Source: Opitutales bacterium (GTDB taxonomy: Bacteria; Verrucomicrobiota; Verrucomicrobiia; Opitutales; UBA953). Taken from it: 64,000 nucleotides of DNA. How positions within the stretch are numbered: position 1 is the stretch's first letter; each line of letters opens with the position of its first letter. Under the pieces are notes generated by a model. It was not told where the DNA came from. It did not search any database and saw only the letters and a list, made by a program, of their open reading frames with translations. Below, piece after piece: positions 34,783 to 42,215 of this stretch. A program made the translations under genes and the position numbers. The stretch is taken from NCBI GenBank assembly GCA_017440935.1, contig JAFSAO010000018.1:1-64000 (forward strand), given 5' to 3'.

Positions 34783-35853
34783 TTTAAAAATAAGCTCTCC
34801 TGTCAGGAGCTTTTCAATTTGTCCGTATTTGTATCGACTTGAACTTGGCGTATCTAATTGTGTCGAGTTTAGGAGGTAGGCTTCGAATTGGTTTTTATAA
34901 AAAATGTGATAGCAAAGTACTTCTCCGTCTTCCCGTACGACGAGATAGCCTCCTGTCGCTTCAAATTTTCCGTCCCACTCTGTTTTGGGTTTCAGTCCGA
35001 GTGCGATATCAGAGAGAAGGCGTTTAATCTTATGGGAATAAAAATTTTTCGAGCTATTACATGGAAAGTTTAGCGAGTTTTCTTTGTCCATGCGTGAGGA
35101 GATGTCCGAAAGAGAGCTATTCCCTTTTGTATAATGTTCCAAAAGAGCGTAGGCTAAAATTGGGGGGAGCCACCCGTCGACCATCAATAAGTTCTGCTCG
35201 AAAATCGGCGATTCAAGTCTCAGAAACTCCAAAGATCCTCCTTTTTCGCCTATTTTATCAAGTCGGTCTTTGATTTTTCGGGTTCCGTTTATTGCGTTAA
35301 TCGTGGCAATTTCTTCTTCGGAAAACGTGCATCCTTTTACGAGAAAAATAAAATTTGTTGCCGAGCTTGGATTTAATAAAGTTGGGCGAGATCCGAGTTC
35401 TGACTTGATACTGAATCCGAGAAGCGGTGTCAGCCCTGTAAAGACATCGTGAACGATAATTTTAATGTCAGTTTTATCTTTGGAAGATGCTTTGATGGTG
35501 GAGCAATGAATTTTGCCCATGAAGTCTTCCGTTTCTGGGATAGGGAATGCGGATTTATTTTTAGGCGATTTTAGCTCATTGAGCAGAAATTCAGCTTGAG
35601 ATTTGAACGTTGAAAATGGGATTCTACACAGAAGTTCGTTGCTCCCGTTATAAATACAGACGTTTTGAGAATCTTTTATTGAGTTGTATTTATATTTTTT
35701 TTCTTTTTCTTCTCTTAGGATTTCTATAATCGGCAAAAATACTTTTGCGATTTGATCGGGATTTTCATCCCCGATCGGGAGGCGTTTTTCGCTCAGAAGT
35801 TTAAATAGGGTGTAGATCTCACTCCATTCACCCTTATTGGCTGTTAGTGACAT
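34756..35853 (-). CDS. HpaII-family type II restriction endonuclease
   Basis: 365 residues from ATG 35853, where the protein begins MSLTANKGEWSEIYTLF, the family's starting motif. The core GFSIKSELGSRPTLLNPSS is a hallmark of HpaII-like enzymes, and SIKSELG carries the PD-(D/E)XK-type S-x-K. The expected target is CCGG, cut within or next to the site; this is inferred from family membership. It is the last gene of a minus-strand operon with the 217-residue nuclease (20-base overlap) and the methyltransferase. The DNA is AT-rich with no CGGGAACG copy, pointing to recent arrival. Confidence 0.88.
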   Translation of the reverse strand: MSLTANKGEWSEIYTLFKLLSEKRLPIGDENPDQIAKVFLPIIEILREEKEKKYKYNSIKDSQNVCIYNGSNELLCRIPFSTFKSQAEFLLNELKSPKNKSAFPIPETEDFMGKIHCSTIKASSKDKTDIKIIVHDVFTGLTPLLGFSIKSELGSRPTLLNPSSATNFIFLVKGCTFSEEEIATINAINGTRKIKDRLDKIGEKGGSLEFLRLESPIFEQNLLMVDGWLPPILAYALLEHYTKGNSSLSDISSRMDKENSLNFPCNSSKNFYSHKIKRLLSDIALGLKPKTEWDGKFEATGGYLVVREDGEVLCYHIFYKNQFEAYLLNSTQLDTPSSSRYKYGQIEKLLTGELIFKLNLQIRFK

Positions 35854-36487
35854 GTCTATTAATTCTCTCTGAGGTGATATGGGTGCCGGAGACGATTTCA
35901 ACTTGTTCTGAAAGTGCGTATGTGCGCTGCTTCAAGTCGAAGATTAATTGATTCATCTCGGGTGACGTGCAGAGTATTACTTTGTCTAGACCGATGATGT
36001 CTCCATCCGCTATTTTTTTCTTCGTGGTAGCGTATTCTTCTTCCGAAAGTGTTAGTAGAAAGCACCTCGCTTTTCTGTGCACATACTTAAGGGCAATTGC
36101 TTCCAAGTCCGCTTGTTTGTAGCGTTCACGAAGGCTTGTTTTCATAGAAAAAGCAATAGGTCCAATTTCTTTCGAGTACAAGATGCTGTCATACTCAACA
36201 TTGGGAACAAATGCGACCTTCGCTTGAATGTATAGAGGGAGTAAATTTTCTCGTATAAATAGAGTTTGGATAATGTACTCGAAGATTGTTCCGTTCAGAC
36301 TGTTCGTATTCTTTGTGTTCGCAAAAGCCGATTTTTTATATTGTTCCCAATACTTTGCGATGTATTCGCATGGATATTTATATTCAATATCGAAAAAGGA
36401 TTTTTCCCCAAATAGACTTTCAAAAATAGACGAAGCCTTTGCTTGCTTTTTAATGAGTCCTACTTCTTTCAATACACTTCTGCGCAT
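35834..36487 (-). CDS. Second restriction-type nuclease with K-x12-E active site
   Basis: 217 residues. The core is VEYDSILYSKEIG, then IAFSMKTSLRERYKQADLEA. D100, K116 and E129 give D-x15-K-x12-E, the rearranged PD-(D/E)XK site seen in the SsoII/Ecl18kI/EcoRII group, whose members bind CC-based sites. The TSLRERYKQ wording matches the TTCKDRWRQ stretch of those enzymes position by position. It overlaps the HpaII-like gene by 20 bases and follows the methyltransferase after 3 bases, so one transcript is likely. The nuclease call rests on the motif alone; the protein might instead help the HpaII-like enzyme. Confidence 0.6.
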   Translation of the reverse strand: MRRSVLKEVGLIKKQAKASSIFESLFGEKSFFDIEYKYPCEYIAKYWEQYKKSAFANTKNTNSLNGTIFEYIIQTLFIRENLLPLYIQAKVAFVPNVEYDSILYSKEIGPIAFSMKTSLRERYKQADLEAIALKYVHRKARCFLLTLSEEEYATTKKKIADGDIIGLDKVILCTSPEMNQLIFDLKQRTYALSEQVEIVSGTHITSERINRHVTNSQ

Positions 36488-36490
36488 ATT

Positions 36491-37795
36491 TTATTTCCCC
36501 AAATTAAGTCCTTTCAAGATTTGTTTTGCCGTCGCTTGGATTGCGGGAACGGCAACGGAGTTTCCGAATTGTTTGTAGGCAGAAGCATCGGCGACCTTGA
36601 TTCGGAAAGAATCAGGGAATCCTTGGAGCCGAGCCCATTCGCGCGGAGTCATGCGGCGAATTCCTTCGCGGTTCACTTCTCCTTTGATATTTGTCTTTGG
36701 AGTGAAATCCGTTAGGCGATTATCGATGACAAGATTGCGTTCCCGTCCCATACCGCCGACAACGATTGCATTGGAACATTTATTATCGCTGATGATTTCG
36801 TAGCCGAATCCGTTTCCTTTGTTTGCGTGACGTTCTTTGTGTGCGATAAGCGTTTTAAGGTACTGCGTTGAAAGGTAGTATTTTGAGCTAACAACGTCCT
36901 TTTCCTTAACATCTGCAAAACAAACTTTTTTTTCTACGGGTTTCGGATAGTCAAATTCGGCGATTCCAAGGTCGTTTCTGAAACCGACGATATAAATGCG
37001 TTCCCGATGTTGAGGTACACCGTAGTGCATGGCGTTTAGGATTTGCGGCGCGGGAACGTAGTATCCGAGATCGCGAAGCGTGTTCAAGATAACTTCGAGA
37101 GTTTTTCCTTTATCGTGGCAAACAAGACCTTTGACGTTTTCGAGGAAGAACGCTTTGGGTTGCTTGCGGCGGAGAATTTCGGCAACGTCGAAAAAGAGCG
37201 TACCGCGAGTTTCCTCAAATCCGCGTCGTTTCCCTGCGAGGGAGAATGCTTGGCAGGGGAATCCGGCGCAGAGGATGTCGAAATTGTCGGGAATGAATTG
37301 CTTGGTTTCTTCCTTGGTGATGTCTCCGAAGGGAATTTCGCCGTAGTTGGTTTCGTAGGTTTTGGAGGCTTGGGAGTCCCACTCGGAGGAGAAAACGCAT
37401 TTGCCGCCGAGGTTTTGCATGGCGATGCGGAAACCGCCGATTCCGGCGAAGAGGTCGATGAAGGTGAATTTTGCTTTTTTCGGCGGCGGGAACGGGACAT
37501 CGAAGAGTTCCGGAAAAAGGATTTGTGGCGGAGCTTCGGATACAGTTTCGTCGGTCGCTTTTTCCCCTTCGAGAATTTTGAGCGCGGCTGACTCAAACGG
37601 CTTTGCGAACGGTGTTCCGAGGGTTTGTGCCCAGTGGGAAAGGACGGCTTTTTGTTCTGCGGGAACGTTGAGGGAGTGCAGATTCAGTTTAGGGAGAAAG
37701 GATTTTGCCTTTGCGGAATTTGCGGGAATCCAGCGATCTTTGACGGCGGCGGGAACGCAGGCTTGTTTTTTGTAAGGATTTTTTCGGGGACTCAT
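36491..37795 (-). CDS. dcm: DNA (cytosine-5-)-methyltransferase
   Basis: 434 residues. Motif I FIDLFAGIGGF (112-122), motif IV AGFPCQAFS with the nucleophile C181, motif VI FFLENVKG (217-223), motif VIII QHRERIYIVG, motif IX/X RMTPREWARLQGFPDSF and FGNSVAVP are all present. The first 105 residues before motif I are an extra, Lys/Pro-rich extension. It is the first gene of the operon with two nucleases and probably protects the HpaII site CCGG. Unlike the nuclease genes it contains about seven CGGGAACG copies, so it may have been in this genome longer. Confidence 0.93.
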   Translation of the reverse strand: MSPRKNPYKKQACVPAAVKDRWIPANSAKAKSFLPKLNLHSLNVPAEQKAVLSHWAQTLGTPFAKPFESAALKILEGEKATDETVSEAPPQILFPELFDVPFPPPKKAKFTFIDLFAGIGGFRIAMQNLGGKCVFSSEWDSQASKTYETNYGEIPFGDITKEETKQFIPDNFDILCAGFPCQAFSLAGKRRGFEETRGTLFFDVAEILRRKQPKAFFLENVKGLVCHDKGKTLEVILNTLRDLGYYVPAPQILNAMHYGVPQHRERIYIVGFRNDLGIAEFDYPKPVEKKVCFADVKEKDVVSSKYYLSTQYLKTLIAHKERHANKGNGFGYEIISDNKCSNAIVVGGMGRERNLVIDNRLTDFTPKTNIKGEVNREGIRRMTPREWARLQGFPDSFRIKVADASAYKQFGNSVAVPAIQATAKQILKGLNLGK

Positions 37796-37951
37796 CGGAG
37801 GAAATTTTACCGACAGAGTATTCCGGGAAAGGCGTGAGTTGTCCGGGGGATTTTTTCATTCCCGCGGGAGCGGGATAAATCTCTCGCGCTTTTTGTTAGA
37901 TTATCCGCAATCGTTCGCAAAAACTTCTTTCTGTGCCGCTTATATTAAGAT

Positions 37952-38215
37952 ATGGAAAATTCAGAATCACAGATCGCGAAATTGGGATATTTTTTCGGAA
38001 AATTTTTGAGAGAACTTTCGGAAGGAAGTTCTGAAGCAGAGATTACCCGCGTCGAATTAGAGGCAGAGTCGTGGAAAGAAGTCATTAATCGATGTATTCC
38101 TTCTCCGGCGGTGCGAGAGGAGCTTAAGCATTCTATTCATGTTTTATGTGAACGCAGGAAAGCAGAAATCCGTGCGTTATTAGCAAGTCGGAACACGATG
38201 GGAGTGTTTTTCTGA
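37952..38215 (+). CDS. Small hypothetical protein
   Basis: 87 residues, mostly helical and acidic with a hydrophilic profile and no membrane segment: FGKFLRELSEGSSEAEI, then SPAVREELKHSIHVLCERR. No family recognised. It is transcribed away from the methyltransferase gene. The start has no obvious ribosome site beyond AAGATATG. Real but unassigned; its place beside the restriction-modification block might mean a linked regulator. Confidence 0.45.
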   Translation: MENSESQIAKLGYFFGKFLRELSEGSSEAEITRVELEAESWKEVINRCIPSPAVREELKHSIHVLCERRKAEIRALLASRNTMGVFF

Positions 38216-38664
38216 GGCGACAACAGCGCTTGATTTTTTGTCTCCGTTGCTGCGACCGTCAGCGTACCCATCTCCAATCCCTTTGTTGAAGCGGGAACGG
38301 ATGAAAATTCAGTTGTTAAGTATTTCTTTACAACTACAGCAGGCAGAATAAATCTCTCGCAGAGTGCGCGGAGAACGCAGAGTGGTTTTGGTTGGGCGAG
38401 TTTAATTTATCCGTGGGAATCGGTGTAATCCGTGGCTGAAAATTGCAGAATATTTCAATTTGTTTGACATTGTTTCGGGATAAAAGACGCTCCCGTCCAC
38501 ATCCCTCCATTGCCTCCGGCTTTGGACATACGGGCAACCTCTTTGGGCGTGCCCGTATTTTTTTATGTGCGAAAGGCGATTTTTCTTCTCAAAACGGGAA
38601 ATAAATAGACAGGTCCCGTGGATGGGGTTTATATTGAACTCACTCTGAACTGGCTTCCCAAAAG
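38216..38664. other. 449-base intergenic region with repeats and a terminator-like hairpin
   Basis: No gene seen. It holds one CGGGAACG copy (38292), two text-like repeats (GCAGAGTGCGCGGAGAACGC near 38358 and ATCCGTGGGAATCGGTGTAA near 38409) and a hairpin with T run at 38528-38564. The repeats resemble wordings at 48470 and 51340. A short non-coding RNA ending at the hairpin is possible but unproven. Confidence 0.5.
38528..38564 (+). terminator. Terminator-like hairpin in the intergenic region
   Basis: ATACGGGCA at 38528-38536 pairs with TGCCCGTAT at 38550-38558, followed by six T. There is no coding gene directly upstream; the last, at 37952-38215, ends 312 bases before. Confidence 0.55.
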
Positions 38665-39438
38665 ATGAATTGCTATTTCCTATTTTTATTAACCGCTAGT
38701 GTTTTTGCCATTTGCGGATGTGTCAGTAACCACTATGAGGAATATTATGTTGCGAATATTCCTGCGGGAACGGAGCGGGTAAAGAAAGAGGAGGTTCGTC
38801 TTCGCTTCTCGTCTTGCGAAGAAGAAGATTTGGAAGACGAGTTTGTTGCTCTGATTGAGGACGGGTATGAATTAGTTGGGGAAAGTGCGTTTTCAGCAGT
38901 ACATTGTCCTTGGGTTTGCGCAATTGATTTGGCAGAAGATATCGGTGCGACGCTTGTCGTTTTTAGGGAGAAGTTCTATAGAAGTAAAACCGTTCGGGGC
39001 GTTACATACGCTCCGTCGACTTCTTATTCGTACACAAGCGGGACGGTAAGCGAATATTCAGCGACCGGAGGTTATGTTAGCGGAAATTATAGCGGATACA
39101 CCCGAAATACAACGCTTCAGGCGATCCCGTACGTGGAAGAAGTGGATTACTACAATCAATACGGCTTCTTTTTCAGGAAGAGGAAAATGAGCAAGGATTT
39201 TTACGGTGTAATATTAGCGTTCCCGCAGTTTTTGCCGGGCGATAGTGATTCGGATGAAATTGAAGTACGGATCGCTGCCGTCGTAAAAGGGACTCTCGCA
39301 GAAGGTGCCGGGCTACGGCGGGGTATGCTTGTTGATAGGATAAACGGAGTTCCGATCAGGACAAAGGGGGATATAAAGCCGTTTGCGACAGGACGTGAAA
39401 ACATCGTTAGCGTTTCTGAAAGAAAGGAATCCGAATGA
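38665..39438 (+). CDS. Lipoprotein with PDZ-like C-terminus
   Basis: 257 residues. Lipoprotein signal with FAICGC (Cys about 19). A Ser/Tyr/Thr-rich stretch (about 105-160, TSYSYTSGTVSEYS) may be a flexible linker. The end has AEGAGLRRGMLVDRINGVPI and DIKPFA, the classical pattern of a PDZ loop and strand, so a PDZ-like peptide-binding domain is likely. No protease motif is seen. Its stop overlaps the next lipoprotein start by ATGA, so the two are coupled. Contains canonical CGGGAACG copies and looks resident. Confidence 0.65.
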   Translation: MNCYFLFLLTASVFAICGCVSNHYEEYYVANIPAGTERVKKEEVRLRFSSCEEEDLEDEFVALIEDGYELVGESAFSAVHCPWVCAIDLAEDIGATLVVFREKFYRSKTVRGVTYAPSTSYSYTSGTVSEYSATGGYVSGNYSGYTRNTTLQAIPYVEEVDYYNQYGFFFRKRKMSKDFYGVILAFPQFLPGDSDSDEIEVRIAAVVKGTLAEGAGLRRGMLVDRINGVPIRTKGDIKPFATGRENIVSVSERKESE

Positions 39439-40055
39439 AAAAGAACATTTTCACATTCGTGTTTTTATTCGGCATTGGAGCTTTGCTTTCCGGATGCTTG
39501 TCGTATTCTCGCGGATATTGCGACAGCACGGTTTTTCGGCGGAAAAATCTGAACGAAACGCAAAAATATCCAATCACTTTTTCCGTTGATTATATCCAAG
39601 CGGACTTTGTGGAGCGACCGTTGAACGGAGATAATGATATAGGTTTTAGAGATGCACTAAGAAAAGCGTTGGAGGAAACGGGTCTATTTTCTTCTGTCCA
39701 ATATGAGCGCACCGCATCGGATGATTCGTATCATATCGAATTTCGGGTTTGGCGATCGGGAACGGATCAGGCGACTTCAGCCGGAGCGGGGGCCGTATGT
39801 GGAGGTACTTTGTTCCTGATTCCTGCCGGAGTGGATGAAACATTGGACGCAAGTGCCAATATCGTCTTAAGAAACAAAACCCTAGCGAGTTTCGGGAAAG
39901 CCGAAAGCGTGCGCACGGTTTATTGGCTTCCGCTTTTGCCGTTTTGCATCAGTCCGATAATTACGCACAACTATGTCGATGGGAAGGTCGTGGATTCGTT
40001 GGTAAACGAAGTCGCGAAATTCCATTACGAACAATTCGTTTTAAAGGAGCAATAA
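39435..40055 (+). CDS. Lipoprotein of unknown function
   Basis: 206 residues. Signal with lipobox LLSGC (Cys about 21). The mature part has GFRDALRKALEETGLFSSV, a pattern seen in small outer-membrane lipoproteins such as those with a BON- or DUF-like alpha/beta fold, then IEFRVWRSGTDQATS. The later stretch AGAGAVCGGTLFLIPAGV is hydrophobic. I do not recognise the family. Translationally coupled to the PDZ-type lipoprotein, so the pair probably acts together at a membrane. Confidence 0.55.
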   Translation: MKKNIFTFVFLFGIGALLSGCLSYSRGYCDSTVFRRKNLNETQKYPITFSVDYIQADFVERPLNGDNDIGFRDALRKALEETGLFSSVQYERTASDDSYHIEFRVWRSGTDQATSAGAGAVCGGTLFLIPAGVDETLDASANIVLRNKTLASFGKAESVRTVYWLPLLPFCISPIITHNYVDGKVVDSLVNEVAKFHYEQFVLKEQ

Positions 40056-40459
40056 ATTCGCGGAAACGGCAAGTGGGGCGAGGGCGATTTTGTGGGAATC
40101 TACAAGTCACACAAGTTTCACGAATAGTTTCCGGACGAGGATATTCTTTTTTAGGTTTAATGGGCGGAGGGTTTAAATCTTCGGAAAATAGTATTGGGAA
40201 GATAAGATTTCTTACGGATTAGGTGTTGTCGGTGCACTAAATTTCAATTTGACAAAATTTCGGAGGCGTAAAAAATCTCTTCCCGTGATTTACGAATTTC
40301 AACGACTTAGTCGGACAACGCTTCTCCCCTGAGGGGAGTGGCAATTTTTTAGCGGGGCGGCGACCCGGTTTTGTTTTTCGCCGTTTTTCTTTTCTTTGCG
40401 GAAAAATTCCGCATTTTTCCTATACCCGAAATTTTTAATTATTTTATTTATTCTTTTTT
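40056..40459. other. 404-base leader region of leuA without recognised genes
   Basis: Nothing coding is convincing. It holds a half-copy of the AAATTTCAATTTG hairpin family (40236), a strong small stem CTCCCCTGAGGGGAG near 40325 and a T-rich stretch before leuA. An attenuator or promoter region of leuA may lie here, but no leader peptide with Leu codons or T-box was identified. Confidence 0.4.
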
Positions 40460-42136
40460 ATGCAACATAACGAAATCACGAAATATTCCGCGTTCCCGCA
40501 GGTCGATATCAAAAATCGCCGTTGGCCGGACAACCGTATCGAAAAAGCGCCCGTGTGGTGTAGCGTCGATTTGCGCGACGGGAATCAGGCGCTCGCCGTG
40601 CCGATGAACGTCGAAGAAAAAATCGAAATGTTCAAGATGCTTTGCGATATCGGTTTTAAGGAAATCGAAATCGGGTTCCCGTCGGCATCGGATACGGAAT
40701 TTGCATTCGCGCGTGCGCTCATCGAGAAAAATCTGATTCCGGACGACGTTACCGTGCAGGTGCTCGTTCAGTGCCGCGAGCATTTGATTCGCCGCACGTT
40801 TGAAGCTCTGCGCGGCGCGAAACAGGCAATCATTCACATTTACAACTCCACATCGCCGCTCCAGCGCCGTATCACTTTCGGGAACGCGTCGAAGGAACAG
40901 ATTAAACAAATTGCCGTCGACGGTGCGCAACTTGTCAAAACCCTTTTGCCGGAGGCGGGCGACACCAAAATCCGTCTCGAATACTCTCCGGAAAGTTTTT
41001 CCGACACCGAAGTCGACTACGCCGTCGAAGTTTGCGAAGCCGTCATGGATGTCTGGCAACCGACGCCGCAGAACCCGATCATTCTCAATCTGCCGGAAAC
41101 CGTTCAATGGACGACGCCGAACGTTTATGCCGATATGATTGAAAAATTCTGCGGAATGATCTCCCGCCGCGACAGCGTAATTATCTCCCTGCACACGCAC
41201 AACGACCGCGGCACGGGAACGGCAGCGACGGAGCTCGGGCTCATGGCGGGCGCGGATCGCGTCGAGGGAACGCTTTTCGGGAACGGCGAACGCACGGGTA
41301 ATTTGGACATCGTGAACGTTGCGCTCAATATGTATACACACGGGATTGAGACGGGACTGAAATTTGACGATCTTCCCGCGATTCGCGAAGTTTACGAACG
41401 TTGCACGCGCATGACGATTCCCGCGCGTCATCCTTACGCGGGCGACCTCGTTTATACGGCGTTCAGCGGTTCTCACCAAGACGCCATCAAAAAAGGTATG
41501 GATGCCCGCGGTAAACTCGGCGGCGACGCTCCGTGGCACGTTCCTTACCTGACGATTGACCCGACGGATGTCGGCGCAACCTACGAAGCTATCATCCGCA
41601 TCAATTCCCAAAGCGGAAAGGGCGGCATCGCCTACATTCTCGATCGCGACTTCGGTATTGATTTGCCGAAACTGATGCACCCGATTGTCGGGCAAGTCAT
41701 CGGCGGCGTGGCGGACAAGCTCGGTCGCGAGCTTTCCCCGAAGGAAATTCACGACGAATTCCAGGCGCGCTTTGTCAACGTTGCGGAACCGTTGAAACTT
41801 CGTTTTTTTGAATCCAATTCGGAAAACAAACCGATTGTTTCCTGCTCGGCGGAAGTTTTGTATCAGGGAAAAGAATACAAGATTTCCGGAAGCGGGAACG
41901 GGCCGATCAACGCATTCGTTAAAGCAATCCACGCTCAGGGATGGAAAAACTTTACGTTGCGCGATTATCGTTCGCACGCAATCGGAACGGGATCGGCAAC
42001 GGAATCCGCAGCGTATGTTTCGATTTCCCGCGACAGCGACGGAAAAGTCTTCTGGGGTTGTGGTATCGACACGAATATTGAACTTGCGGGCTTGCTCGCG
42101 CTCGTTTCCGCGTTCAATCTTTCGCGCCGTATTTAA
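40460..42136 (+). CDS. leuA: 2-isopropylmalate synthase
   Basis: 558 residues. Condenses acetyl-CoA with 2-oxoisovalerate, the first step of leucine synthesis. The LeuA/DRE-TIM signature is VWCSVDLRDGNQAL (33-45) with the metal-binding Asp in LRDG. Further on are LHTHNDRGTGTAATELG, GTLFGNGERTGNLDI and the C-terminal regulatory domain (from about 420) ending ISRDSDGKVFWGCGID. The length fits the long LeuA2 clade found in actinobacteria and PVC bacteria, which makes its identity secure. Ends at the terminator at 42164. Confidence 0.95.
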   Translation: MQHNEITKYSAFPQVDIKNRRWPDNRIEKAPVWCSVDLRDGNQALAVPMNVEEKIEMFKMLCDIGFKEIEIGFPSASDTEFAFARALIEKNLIPDDVTVQVLVQCREHLIRRTFEALRGAKQAIIHIYNSTSPLQRRITFGNASKEQIKQIAVDGAQLVKTLLPEAGDTKIRLEYSPESFSDTEVDYAVEVCEAVMDVWQPTPQNPIILNLPETVQWTTPNVYADMIEKFCGMISRRDSVIISLHTHNDRGTGTAATELGLMAGADRVEGTLFGNGERTGNLDIVNVALNMYTHGIETGLKFDDLPAIREVYERCTRMTIPARHPYAGDLVYTAFSGSHQDAIKKGMDARGKLGGDAPWHVPYLTIDPTDVGATYEAIIRINSQSGKGGIAYILDRDFGIDLPKLMHPIVGQVIGGVADKLGRELSPKEIHDEFQARFVNVAEPLKLRFFESNSENKPIVSCSAEVLYQGKEYKISGSGNGPINAFVKAIHAQGWKNFTLRDYRSHAIGTGSATESAAYVSISRDSDGKVFWGCGIDTNIELAGLLALVSAFNLSRRI

Positions 42137-42163
42137 GAATTCGATACTTATTTGTCGCAAAAA

Positions 42164-42199
42164 AACCTCGAAAGCTCATTCGGCTTTCGAGGTTTTTTT
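42164..42199. terminator. Bidirectional terminator between leuA and comEC
   Basis: Perfect 12-base stem AACCTCGAAAGC (42164-42175) and its complement at 42183-42194, 7-base loop, A run before and T run after. The flanking genes converge here. Confidence 0.92.
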
Positions 42200-42215
42200 A
42201 TGCCGGGGAAGGCAA

